From positions 2,108,001-2,172,000 of the forward strand of contig JAWZSP010000008.1 of NCBI GenBank assembly GCA_034401135.1: a stretch of 64,000 nt of DNA. The letters are read 5' to 3'. Below are positions 1 through 10,722 of this stretch, piece by piece. Every line of letters begins with the position of its first letter. The first letter of the stretch is position 1. The stretch is from Volutella citrinella (taxonomy: Eukaryota; Ascomycota; Sordariomycetes; Hypocreales; Nectriaceae). A program made the position numbers and the translations under genes. The notes beneath the pieces were generated by a model. It saw only the letters and a list, made by a program, of their open reading frames with translations, did no database searches and was not told the origin of the DNA.

Positions 1-2126
1 TCAACTTACAAGGCAGGCCACTTATCCAGCCTTTCCCATGACTGCATGATTTTCCGCTCCTCCAACTCAACCTCAGGGTCCGACACGAGCCCGGTACTCT
101 GGGCTCTGCTGAGCTTGCCGACCCTGACCCATTCCGAATCCAAGGCACCACTGGTGTTCATGGTTACTATGCCAGAGACACAAGCGTCGTGGGGTCAAAG
201 CAAAAGTTGTCTTCTATAGTGAGCAAATTCGAAAGCAAGGGACATGGCTCTGCAGAGCCAAGGTGCAATCGAGGCGTAATGGAATTGTGGTTTGTATCAA
301 TCGTGCTCGGAAGAGGCTATCCTGCCGCATGTCCTGCCATGAGCGCAAATCCCTGTCACATCCGAAATAGGTTCATCATGGAGCGAGTTGATTAACCAGT
401 GCCGAGATGGGTGACAGCTCTGTCGGCAATGCTGTGTGTTCGTCGAGCCGGCTGAGGCGGGGGAGAAAGCCTCGCCCGCTGCGACGGCAGGCTGATCAGA
501 CCCGGTGTGGCCCTTCCAGCAGGGGGCTGCAGATTTCCTACGAGAAACAAGCCAGACCACATGCAGTGCGTACTGCAATACCCTACCTCCCGCATACCAG
601 GCTCGGAGCCCGCCAAGCCCGCCCTCAGCTTCGAAGGAGGGGTTGTTGTCTCACTGGCATCCCACAGTGTGCCCTCGCAGCCTGCAGATCTACAGAGTAC
701 GTTCGGATGCCTTTCTAGAGAAGTTTGAATGGTATTTTTTTTCTCCGTGTACAATTCCCATTTCGCATATATTTTCGGGCCGTAGCGCTCTCCAGATGGA
801 TGTTCCAATCCAGTGGTGAGCGCACAGACATCCCTCAGTTACGGCCGTGTGCGAAGGGCCGCTCCCGCACGGCCTCGGCAGCGGGGCAGGCTGTCAGGGT
901 CGCATACCACCATCGGGATCATCGTCTCCTCCCGTCGTGGCCGTTTGCTGCTGCCCGGCTTGCTGGGAACAAGGCCTGAGTCGAGTCACCGATGCCTGGC
1001 GCCACGCGTGAAGAAGGTCTCGCTAACAGAACTCTATAGGAGAGGCATCCTGATGTACAAAGTTTTTTAGGTCCAGGGTGGTAATTGCCTACGTGGCCGG
1101 TTGGTAATGACTGAGGGTTGCAAGCTCTCGCTGCCATGTGCTGCTAGCACTGAGTAGTTGCCTGTAATCGTCGGCATAAAGTTCAATGCCTACGGGGCGA
1201 CCCGTCGTCGCCATAACCACCGGCGTTGTTTGAGCTTCGGCCCTTGCACCGCTCTGCTACAGCAGTCAGCATTGTCGAGTTGTGTTGCACAGTTGACCAT
1301 GCTAGTGCAACGAACCGCGGGCCGTCCGTGGAGCAGCCAATCGCTGCCGCCCTCCTGCCCGCACGCAGATGCAGCGATGCCTCTCCAGTCTCCTCACACA
1401 CTCGGAAAAGCAAGTTGATAGGGTGCCGAGTGCCTGCCTACCGGTCATCTGTCTCGCTCTGCGATCAACGTGGACGCCGCAGTGTGGTAATGCAGTGCGC
1501 CACCGCCGGGCTTCTCCCGCTTGGCAAATTGTCATAAATAAATATGCACTGCTGCAACAGAAGCTCAGCTCCTCGCTCTTTTCTTTCTTCTGTCCCTCAG
1601 CCTAACAAGCAACACCGTCTAAACGTTGTGTGCACAGCCAATGAGACGGGCAGGTGCCTCCAGGCTAGTCCATCGCGGCCTAGGGCAGACAGCCTGTTGC
1701 TTGGAAACCACAAGATCGCCGTCGTCCTTCATCAGCTGCCTCAGGCCTCCCGTCGCCCCGAATCTTGCAAGGTCCATCAATCTTTCATCCCCGTCCACCA
1801 CCTGAGCCGTTCCGCGGGGCATACTGGACTCTTTGTACTCTGTCGCACGGGTCCCAATCCGACTTGTCTCTGCGTTGGATCAAGTGGTTGCTACCCTAAA
1901 CGTCGCTGCAGCTCTGGCCCGCGTGTGCCTACTGGCATCGCAAAGGAGAAGATATCTGACGTTGGCCAAGGCACAATCATCTAGAAAGCCTGCGGCGTGT
2001 CGCGTCAAGAGCCACGGGTTAGCGAGGAACTCGACATACAACAAGGCCACGTCATACTAGCGCCTTCAGATTCATCCTCATCAAAGTGCCTCTTGCTACA
2101 GCAGAACTGCTCTCGCCACTGTCACC
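1..2126. other. Intergenic, no gene recognised
   Basis: Several short open frames occur on both strands, but none shows a recognisable domain or a convincing exon chain. They overlap one another in different frames, as expected by chance in GC-rich DNA. The right-hand part is presumably the promoter and leader of the bZIP gene. No tRNA, rRNA or repeat was seen. Confidence 0.5.
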
Positions 2127-4061
2127 ATGTCTGAAGAGCCCAGCCAGCCTCCCGAGGAAAACGGAGGTCCCTCAAGAAGTCGTTCCGGGGCGGGAAGCGT
2201 GGCACCGGAAGCAACCGCGGTACGGAAGAAGAGAGGTCGCCCTCGACTTGACAACAACACCGTTGATCAGTCGTCAATAGAGCAGGTAACAAAGCCACAG
2301 GATCCTTCCCTGACAGGATAACTGCATTGATGGCCTGTCCGGGACCCAGTGCCATGAAACAATGTCACTGACCATGGGGATAGCGGCGTCGTACCCAAGT
2401 ACGCAATGCCCAACGTGCGTACAGAAATCGAAAGGATGCCACCATCAATGGCTTAGAAGACAAGGTCAGAGAGCTCGAGAATCAAAAGGATGCCATACGG
2501 AGGCAATTCCTGGAACTACACGACCATCTTCTCCATATCAGCGCTGTTCATGCGTCCCCCGAGGCTGCGAGGCAACTGGGTGCAGTCACTCGCCTGTTGC
2601 TGCCCGGACCAGGACAGGAATCTACCATCTCGCCAGCACAGGCAGGCAGTAGCTCAAGTGCCAGCGCAACGGATGCCCTAGCCACCCGGGCCCCCAGTGC
2701 GTCCGTCTCCCACGAGGCCTCTGTTAACCAGGACGCCGATCTGAGGCTCTGGCGGGCCCAATTCCCGAACCCGGAGGTTGAAGTCATCACCCAGCCCTCA
2801 CCACACAACGCCAGTTATCCCGCCCCTAATCCCCGGGCAGGTGTCTCGCCGTTCCGACCTTTCAGTGGTGGCCCGTTCCCCCACAACCCTCTACCTCCTC
2901 CCGCGTCCTATGCATCGCAAGAGACCACTTTCGGCCGTCGGCTGCAGCGAATAACGGTAGAAGCTGGTCTGCGGCTGGCACTGATGCCCCTGCCGCCCCC
3001 GGAACGTTTCTTGGCCGTCTTTGGCTTCTGCCTGCAGTTTGAAACCAAAGATGATATTATAAAAAGGCTCTGCGATGTCTTGGCCAGGGGCACGGACGAG
3101 TCGCTGAATAACTGGATGTTTCCGTTTACAAACCTTGGGGGTGCAGGCCTTCACTCAGTCGGCACCGCGGGTACGAGTTCCACGTCGAGCGCCAACCCAG
3201 TGCACCAACGCATGCCCATCGGGAACGAGGGCACCTTTGAAGCGCATAGGCCCCAGGAGATGACGGGATTTTCAATGGGTCCCTTTACGGAAGAGCTCCA
3301 GAATGTCCGGGACTTGCGGGTCGACCATCGTCTCCGAATGATACATCGTGGCTTCGATGGCGAGTTCTTTGACGCGGATGAGGTGGAGAAGTATCTCCGA
3401 GACTTGGGAGTTTGCATTCCGGCACAGGTGGACACCATCGGCGTTGAAATCGACATAAGCGCTTTCCAGGTGGAGACGTTTCCACCGGGTGAGGACGAAG
3501 CTGCTCGAGTGTGCCTGATGAGATATGTGCCTCCAGCGGAGCTGGAATCGGACTACTCCCTCCGTCAACGAATGGGTTCGTATCGGGTCGACGGTCCAAG
3601 CAGGACTGACCCGTCGGTTGCTTCTCTACGGCCGGACTCGGTCTTTACGGCAGCCCCGACGGCCCCGACTGCCCCGACCGCTCCGACTACTAGTAGCGAT
3701 GGGATCGCTGCTATGCCTAGTACCCAAATGTCAACAGTTCCCTCGTTGGAGGAGACCCAAATGTCAACAGTTCCCTCGTTGGAGCAGACGTTTGTCTCCG
3801 ACCCTTACAATCCCGATGGCATCAGCAACGACCTGTTCAACTTCAGCGATCCTTTTGAATGGACGAAAACACAAGTCACGGTCGACGTGAAGACCCTTCT
3901 TGCTGGTGAGTGAGCTCCCCCCCCCCCCCCCCCCCCCCCTGGTGGTCGGAAACTAACGCGAGACAGAGCTGGCGGGGAGGGCTGTGTGTCTAGGTCGAAC
4001 GCCTGGCTTGCGACCAAAGGATATTAAGAGGAGCGTACTAGTTTCCGCGGGCTTAGTTTGA
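2127..4061 (+). CDS. bZIP transcription factor with AT-hook-like segment
   Basis: Exons are 2127-2285, 2384-3905 and 3967-4061 (591 residues). Exon 1 ends at a codon boundary. An AT-hook-like KKRGRPRL sits at residues 34-41. Exon 2 opens directly on the basic region RRRTQVRNAQRAYRNRK, which has the N-x-A-Q-R-A-Y-R pattern of fungal bZIP proteins, followed by a leucine-zipper-like stretch. The middle is disordered, with a PTAPTAPTAP run and a duplicated decapeptide. The last intron (3906-3966) has a GTGAGT donor, a 23-C tract, CTAAC and an AG. Without splicing, the frame stops at 3913. With it, the protein gains a 31-residue tail containing CLGRTPGLRPKDI, similar to C-termini I know from other fungal bZIP proteins (memory, not a search). 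It is a nuclear DNA-binding regulator; target genes cannot be inferred. Confidence 0.85.
3722..3787 (+). repeat. In-frame 33-bp tandem duplication
   Basis: Two adjacent 33-bp copies (3722-3754 and 3755-3787) differ only near the last codon. They encode two copies of TQMSTVPSLEE/Q in the disordered part of the bZIP protein. Confidence 0.95.
3917..3939 (+). repeat. 23-nt C homopolymer inside a bZIP intron
   Basis: An uninterrupted run of 23 C lies in the last bZIP intron, upstream of CTAAC and the AG acceptor. It can act as the pyrimidine tract. Its length is likely unstable or uncertain in sequencing. Confidence 0.95.
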
Positions 4062-4584
4062 TGCTGTGAAGGTGGCCTATTAGCTACTCGAATTTTGTAA
4101 CGGTCTGCAAACGGGATTGTCACCATACTATTATTAACTATGGCTCTTGGGAGGGCGTCATGACGAGGCCAGACGCCTTTTTTCTTTATTTTTGGGTTTG
4201 TTTTTGGGATAACAGCTTCGTGCTATCAGTCAAGCCCACGAGTGCGATGTGAAGCTTTGTAGATGGAAAGGTTGCTAGACTTTGTGATGGGCGCTGGCCT
4301 AATCACCATCTGAAATATAAGAGAATCAATTGCTTGCAAAACAAAGCCTGCCACCATTTGCCGCCGTGTGATATGAGTATGAATATGGCGACAAGCCAGG
4401 GCTAGCAGCTCCGACGGATAACAACGGAGATGGCAACCCCTCATCTGCTCTGGGCCGACGCTGCTGGTTGAGCAACTAGGACAACCAAGCCCACCAGCTG
4501 CACATACGGCACCGTTCTGCGGACTGTAAAAACAATCCCACCGGGTCGCAAAAAGAGAACAGAGCTCTGTCGATTCATTGAACG
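4062..4584. other. Intergenic between bZIP and asparaginase genes
   Basis: This is the 3' region of the bZIP gene and the promoter of the asparaginase gene. The T-rich tract near 4180-4210 could lie in the 3' untranslated region. No gene or RNA was seen. Confidence 0.5.
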
Positions 4585-5999
4585 ATGGAAGATCGTGTGT
4601 ATCAAGGCCGGGCGAAGGTGCAGCCACAACTCATCATCCACGGCGGCGCTGGCAACATTCAACCCGAGAACTTCCCACCAGCCAGATACAAGCAGTACCG
4701 TGATGCGTTGATATCGATAGTGTGTCTCTCCCACTAGTTCCCCCCAACCGGCACAGTGGTTTGATGCCTGGTACTGATTATGCGCCGTAGGTCGAGAGGA
4801 CACACGTCTTCATGACCTCACCGACACTGAGTAGCAACGACGACAAGAAGACGGCTCGCCCTTCAGCTCTCGAGGCAGCAACCTTTGCGGTCAAGCTACT
4901 GGAGGACAACCCCCTCTTCAACAGCGGCCACGGTGCCGTCTTCACCCGGGACGGGCTCAACGAGCTCGAGGCCTCCATCATGGTCTCTCGCGGCTTCAAG
5001 AAGCGCGGCGTCGGCGTCATGGGCCTGCGCCGCGTCCGCAACCCGATCCTGCTGGCGCGCAAGATGCTAGAGCACGGCGAACAGGACCTCGAGGGCCCCC
5101 GGGCCAGCGGGCTCGACGTGCCGTCCGCGCAGGGCCACTCGCAGCTCCACGGCCCGACGGCCGAGCAGCTGGCCGAGCAGTACGGCCTCGACATGGTGGA
5201 CCAGAGCTACTTCTTCACGCAGCAGCGCTGGGACGAGCACACCAGGGCCCTCGAGCGGGAGCGGAGCGGTGGCGGTCCTGCGACATGGAGCTCGGTCGAG
5301 TACCTCCCCCAGGGGACCTGCGGCGCCGTCGCGCTGGACGAGGAAGGCGTCGTGTGCGTCGCCACGAGCACCGGCGGCATGACGAACAAGCTGACGGGCC
5401 GCATCGGCGACACCCCGACCCTGGGATCTGGCTTCTGGGCCGAGGAGTGGGATGAGCACGGCGACCCGGCGAACCCAGATGCGCCACAGCAGTGGAAGCC
5501 GCCGGGCCGTCCTCTCATCGTGCTTGGGGATGCCCTCAAGGCCCTGCTGGCGGATTGCTTTCCAACTCCCCAGGCCTACAGGCCTCTTCTGTCCAGAAGA
5601 GGTTCCCCGGGAACAACGACACTGCGCTCCGTCGCCGCCTCGGGCACGGGCAACGGCGACTCCTTCCTCCGGACCAACGCCGTCCGCACGCTCGCGGCCA
5701 GGGCGCGCTTCAAGCCCGAGGGGGCCGCCACAGCCGTCGCGCACATCGCCGGTCCCGGCGGGGAGCTTGAGCGGAGCGCCGGGCAACGATGGCAACGCAG
5801 CGGTACCGGCGAGGGCGAGGGCGGCATCATTGGCGTCGAATGTGCCGTGGTGCGGGATGCCGAGGGCCGGCCGGTCGATGTGCGCTCCGGCGTCTTTATG
5901 GACTTTAACTGCGGCGGCATGTTTCGCGCCTGGATCGATCATCGTGGCGAGGCCGTCATGAGCATCTGGACAAACGGCGCGCCGGATAGAGACAGATGA
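4585..5999 (+). CDS. L-asparaginase / isoaspartyl peptidase (Ntn hydrolase)
   Basis: Exons are 4585-4719 and 4791-5999, joined at a codon boundary (447 residues). Exon 1 carries the family start LIIHGGAGNI. Exon 2 carries PLFNSGHGAVFT, then the nucleophile segment GTCGAVAL with Thr221 as the expected autocleavage nucleophile, followed by ATSTGGMTNKLTGRIGDTP. In this family the precursor self-cleaves before that threonine into alpha and beta chains and hydrolyses asparagine or isoaspartyl peptides. The protein is longer than the roughly 310-330 residues of plant and human enzymes, mostly through an insert before the nucleophile and loops in the beta chain. The tail MSIWTN fits the family. The start was chosen because it is the ATG that begins the conserved exon 1. 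Cytosolic location is inferred from the lack of a signal peptide. Confidence 0.88.
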
Positions 6000-6700
6000 T
6001 GAGCCCTACAGGTTGCCAATTCGACAATCCGGATGCCAATCAGTTTGAAGAATACAGTCAGTGATGAAGCCCAGCAAGCATCTCAGGCACGGGAAACATG
6101 GGAATATTGGTCTTCCATTACTTGTTTTCCTCCCTCCTATCCAGAGCAGAGCCGGGCATCTGTAACTCTACTCGCACAGCCGTAACCTCTATAGCATCGT
6201 ACACTCTTCCTGTTGTTGAGCATGCAAATGGGCCTGGGGTTTGCTGCTTTTGCCCAGCGCCACCACAAAGCATGATAGAACTCCGTCACCCAGCCTATGG
6301 ATCTGCCAACTACGGGCGTCCCAACAGAATCCATTCACCCCTCCCATTGTTTGTACATAAAACGCCGGCCAAATGCGAGACAAGCGAGCGAAAAAGGGCG
6401 TCGTCTTTTCAAATATTCAACACCAAATGCTGTCCCAAGTTGTGTGTGTGTGTGTGTTTTTCTTTTTTGGTGTTGTCCTGCCGGTGATGTCGTGAAGCAA
6501 GAAATAAAAAAAGGTTCGAGGATAAATACACCGGGTCGCTCGACGAGAGACCCGAAAGGCCGAAAGTATTGTTTCGGTACAGTACAGCGGTAATTCGGAG
6601 AAGAGATTTTTCTGAGCCGCGTCATCGAAGGTGAGGTTTTGATCGGATGAGACGAGCGCGTGCATTTTTCCGTCTCGACGACATGAGCATTATTCGCTCC
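6000..6700. other. Convergent intergenic region
   Basis: This lies between the 3' ends of the asparaginase gene (plus) and TIM17 (minus). A short TG microsatellite followed by a T-rich tract lies around 6440-6470. No gene was seen. Confidence 0.55.
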
Positions 6701-7272
6701 TTACATGGCGGCCTTCTCCATGTTGGGGGGCGGCTGCGGCACCTCGAGCTTGGTGGAGGCGGCGAACATCTTGGAGAAACCGATACCGACGCCCTCAATG
6801 ACAGCGAGTAGGACGGCACAGCCGATGGCGCCGTTGCGGGCCGCCTTGTAGCCACCTCGGATGGCGAGAGAGCCACCGGTGAAAAAACCGGCAATGATGG
6901 CGTTCCAAGGGTCCTCCTTCTTTCGGAGTCCCTTGACGGCGCAGTCGAATGTCGAGAAGAGACCTCCCCAGACACCGAAGTTGCCGCCGAGCACTGGGGC
7001 GCGCATCTTGATGGCTGTGATGGCGCCAATTCGGCGCTCGCCGTAGGGCGAGTTTCGGAAGCCCTTGATACCGTGCCAGATGGTGCCACCGATAGCCTAC
7101 GAGTGCGAATTCGCATGTCAGATTATTCATCGCTTCAATGCAAGCGCGGGGATGGGCAGAGGGAGAGGGGGTAGGAAGGGCGTGGACAGGCAGGAGTTCT
7201 TACACCCATGGCAAAGGCGCCACCAAAGTCATTCAGGATGACATAGGGGCAGGGATCGCGACCGTGATCCAT
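6701..7272 (-). CDS. TIM17: Mitochondrial import inner-membrane translocase subunit Tim17
   Basis: Exons are 7272-7204 and 7096-6701 (154 residues), joined after codon 23. The sequence opens with the classic Tim17 N-terminus ([19 protein letters not shown]) and continues [17 protein letters not shown]. Glycine-rich membrane segments with GxxxG spacing follow, such as [16 protein letters not shown] and [12 protein letters not shown]. Length matches yeast Tim17 (158). The family forms the core of the TIM23 presequence translocase in the mitochondrial inner membrane. The intron has a GTAAGA donor and a TAG acceptor. Confidence is high because the N-terminal exon and the body match the family without gaps. 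Confidence 0.97.
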
Positions 7273-8016
7273 TGTGAAGGAGGAGAGATTGTTGAGATGT
7301 GAAGGCGCTTGGCGGTGGTGAGGGTCGCGAGGAGGCGTCGACGAGGTCGGAGGAGGGGGAGCAGAGCGGCGGAGGTTTGGTGGTGGTGGTGATGATGGTG
7401 TTGGAGGACTGGGAAGAATTTATCGAGCCTCGCTGGCCATGTTCGGCTAACCTCGAATCAAGGCCCATGGATTCCGTTGTCGCGAGAAAATCTGCTTGGG
7501 TACGTACCTCTGGCTATGTGGGGCATCTGGGTCTTGCCAACGCGACCATCGAATGAGAGGCCGACTTACCGACGGGTACCTCCCCGCATAATTTGTGCAC
7601 GGAGTGACTTCGTCTAGAGTGGCACCTCCATCATCAGACAATTCGACAGGCATCACGACACAAAATGAAGGGTTCCCATGGTTTCTGAAGGCTATAGTGA
7701 AAGCATCAACTTTTCTGGGCTGTAAAAGTAACTCCTAGTAGTGCTACTGAAACCCTTGCACAATACAAAACTCTGGGGGTTGCTTCAATGCAGAGAGTGA
7801 GTCACCAAACATCCATCTTTGAACGTGTTTGACAGTCCTACTCCCCAACAAGTATGGTTTGCTCATAATAATATCGTCGATAAGAAAACGGTTTGAAACA
7901 GGAAGAAAAAAGAAGTCAATCATTGGCGGGCTGGTCAATGACTAGACGATGCAGCACCGCCGGACACATGGGAGTCAATCCTTGATACTCTATCCCTTGG
8001 CCCTGAACAAAACCCA
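7273..8016. other. Intergenic: TIM17 promoter and velvet gene 3' region
   Basis: The stretch near TIM17 is rich in purines on the plus strand (GGA/GGT runs near 7310-7400), meaning a pyrimidine-rich leader for TIM17 on the minus strand. No other gene was recognised. Confidence 0.5.
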
Positions 8017-9406
8017 TCACCTGGTTCCCCTCGCACCAAAAGACTGTGCCTCGCAAAACTCGTCTGAGGTTTGCATAGGATTTCCAAGGAAAGTTGGTGA
8101 GAGAAGATGGCCTTGTTCATCATTGACCCCATTCGACGTTACAGTCGGCAGAGACGCAGGAGAGATACTTGGTGTTGGCGGGGGCGCAAGGTTGGGCGCA
8201 TGTGTGAACAGAAACGAGCTTGTGGCGTTGGGAAATGCCATGTTTGCCATATTCGTATCCCTTATATGCGTACTCATCGTTTGGGTATCCATCACGAGCG
8301 TATTCATAGTGTACGCGTTTGGAATGTACGTATTCGTTGGCGGATTCACCATATCCAGATTCACCATATCCAGATTCATCATATACGGATTCACCGTAAG
8401 CGTATTCACCATATGCGGATTCACTGTAGGCGTGTTCATCGTAGGCGTATTCATCACGGGCGTATTCATATTGTACGCGTTCGGAATATACGTATTCATT
8501 GGCGGATTCACCAGATGCCGGTTCATCATAGGCGTTCCCGTCATCACAGTCGAGTCAGTCGGAGGCGTAGGCGGTGCAGCTTCCGAAAGGGGATTCGATA
8601 GACCCATGAATGGATGATTCGGCCGTGCATTTGCGGTGAATGCTATGCGATTCGCCATGTTAGTCTGGATCACCGTGTTGGTTTGCCTCGCCATGGCGTT
8701 CAACGATTCTGCCGTCTGACGGTTTCGTTTTCTCGTCTTCGCCTTGCGCGAAGCCTTGTGAATGGGCAACTTGATTCCCCATTCAGCAAGAAATTTCGTA
8801 AGAGCTGTTGATTCCTCCGTGCCAGGGAACGTGTTGTGAGGGTAAACAGTGAATGGCTCAGAGGTGACCTGCGTTGGGCCGTTCTGAACCGACATAGATG
8901 CTTGGCCTTCGGGCACTCCTTGGACAAGAGAGAATTGCAGGCGGAAGGTACCAGTTCGTGTAACGGAAAGGTCACCAAACGCGAGATACGTGCCAAAATT
9001 CGTGTTTTTATCTCCTACCGTGTGCAAAGACGATACGGTACTTCCCCTGAGGCCTGCGACAGGTCTGAAGCGGCCAGTTGTGGGATCCGGGTGCATTGAA
9101 ACTAGTGAACAGGTCCCAAAGATGTAGCCACCTTGTTGTGACATAAGATTCAGATACAACACACCATTAGGGGGGGGGACGCACCATTGATCGCAGACTC
9201 TCGGGTTTGAGAACTTAGGTTGGCGAATTGTAAGATTGGCGGTGGATCGATGTGCTTGGGAGCTACTAATGTGAATAACGAAGCCCTTGCAGTGGGGGGA
9301 TTAACTTACTTCTCATATCCGCTGCGACCTCTGCGAGTAACGGCTGTTGTCTAAATTCGAGGATATGATACTCTGGATACATCATGGGCTCAACGAGTTG
9401 ACTCAT
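8017..9406 (-). CDS. Velvet-domain transcriptional regulator with repetitive tail
   Basis: Exons are 9406-9310, 9265-9185 and 9131-8017 (430 residues). Residues about 10-185 form a velvet domain: EFRQQP near the start, HIDPPPILQF, STVSSLH, FGTYLAFGDLSV, FRLQFSLV, SEPFTVYP and FPGTEESTALTKFLAEWGIK. Velvet proteins bind DNA with an NF-kappaB-like fold and control development and secondary metabolism. A basic segment RKAKTRKRNR follows and could be a nuclear signal. Residues about 260-340 are Met/Asn/Thr-rich repeats. It is not VeA (no matching N-terminus); it looks closest to the VosA/VelC group, which is inference. Both introns are short (44 and 53 nt), and the second contains a 9-C run. If that intron is ignored, a false frameshift appears. 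Confidence 0.85.
8298..8512 (-). repeat. Coding minisatellite in velvet gene
   Basis: Two 53-bp copies (8298-8350 and 8460-8512) differ at about four positions. Between them lie degenerate 15-18-bp units (GGATTCACC / GGCGTATTC type). On the coding strand they give NTYIPNAYxMNT twice, with MNTPT/VNPxM-like pentapeptides between. Unit lengths are multiples of three, so the frame is kept. Confidence 0.9.
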
Positions 9407-9522
9407 GTTCGACAAAGACGGACACGCTGTTGAGGCTGCATGAGTGGCGCGTGTGGGCGCTGGCTTGCTATCGGGTCTGAGGAAGAAAGCTCCTGGGAAT
9501 GGCGGCTCACAATGATAAGTAT

Positions 9523-9615
9523 TGAGAAGTTGTGGCCCTGGGCGACTTTAAACTGAGAGGTCGTGGCCCTGGGCGACCTTGAACTGAGAAGCTGCTGCTC
9601 TGGGCGACTCTAAAA
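9523..9615. repeat. Three tandem 31-bp repeats upstream of velvet gene
   Basis: Copies lie at 9523-9553, 9554-9584 and 9585-9615, exactly 31 bp apart. All share the core CTGGGCGACyTTrAAC-like sequence; copies 1 and 2 also share GTGGCC. They lie about 120-210 bp upstream of the velvet start codon, in its presumed promoter. Confidence 0.9.
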
Positions 9616-10722
9616 GAGGCAGTTATATACCTACTCCAAACAAAGTTGGTCCTCTCTCACCTAAGCGACTTGAAAATTTTGCAGAAGATTTAACAACCGA
9701 AATGCAGGCTAGGGTTTTCCGCACCTTGAGGGATCCTCGAGCCATAGTTGATAGCGATGTTGCAAGGTGATGTGGCGCCTGCTCCAAAGCAACCCGTTCC
9801 CCATACATTGACCACGCACAGCCAGCTCAGGTCAATGACTTACGGTGCTGTGTTCACACTCGTTAAAAAAAGAATCCGAAATAATATCGAATGGATGCTT
9901 CAAACTAAGGGCCACTGTTATTCCCGCGTAAAATGGTTGGGTGACGCCTGGGTTAAGGGTTGAACTCGCATCGACCACTCTCTACCGCGAGAGGACCAGG
10001 ATGGCTGCATTTCCTAAAGAGTTCATGGGTGAGGGCATAGGCTCCTAGGCTGGCTACTAAAAATAGTTTTCCTTTCTGTAGTGAAAGATCTAGAGTTTTG
10101 ATCAATGCTGCCAAGCCATCCATCTTCTTACTGCACCGTTTGGCCTGAACTAACCAGACAGGTACCGTCCACCGGGTGGGGAAATTTACCCTCGATTCGA
10201 GAGCGATGAAACGTAAAAAGTTCTCGTTGAATCCTATCAAGAGGTCGCATCGCTTGTGATGGTCCAATTTGCCGATGGTCTCTGCCCAAGGGATGGTTGT
10301 GTGTCTGGGGGGGTACAGATGTGGTGTCGGATAGATACGAACGACTGACACAGAAAAACCAAGGTAGAAATGACCTGCAAGAGTTGACTGAGACAGTGAC
10401 AGGAAGGAAAGACGGGAGGCTAGAGGTCTATCCCCTTTCGCACTCAGTGCCGCGTGACAGAGTCGTTCCACAGCTGAAGGAGCTACCCCGTCGTCATTGC
10501 CGTCTCTTCACTTGGGTACAGACACACTCTCCCCTTTTCTGGTTGATCTTGAAGGATTCATGCAACGCATCCTCATCATGAATCGAATGGTCTCTTTGGT
10601 ATACACACATATATTATGATTCGTTTTTTATTCATATTCTCAAATGGCCTGTAGTGACACCAATTCTCAATCGTTCTGGTGGTATCAATGATGGATCCGA
10701 ATGCCCTCATCAAGCACGCGCC
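9616..10722. other. Gene-poor stretch between velvet and membrane-protein genes
   Basis: A minus-strand open frame of 172 codons (10471-9953) is present but shows no recognisable domain and no supporting splice context, so it is not called. A candidate intron (GTAAAT to TTAG) can be drawn inside it but does not lead to a better protein. The region may hold a decayed gene. Confidence 0.4.

Noticed and set aside
5067..5942. 291-codon minus-strand open frame opposite the asparaginase gene
   Set aside because: Typical GC-rich antisense shadow; no domain.
4812..5999. Asparaginase starting at ATG 4812
   Set aside because: This would lose the conserved IIHGGAGN start, which is present in a phase-matched exon at 4585.
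8107..8601. Plus-strand open frames of about 160-220 codons over the velvet repeats
   Set aside because: They are antisense shadows of the repeat array; the hydrophobic pattern (VFIVGVF) is a by-product of the MNTP-type repeats.
8017..9184. Frameshift or pseudogene in the velvet gene at the 9-C run
   Set aside because: A 53-nt intron with normal borders removes the run and keeps a continuous velvet domain.
9953..10471. 172-codon minus-strand open frame
   Set aside because: No recognisable domain, no matching splice-supported extension, and composition unlike neighbouring genes; left as possible decayed gene.
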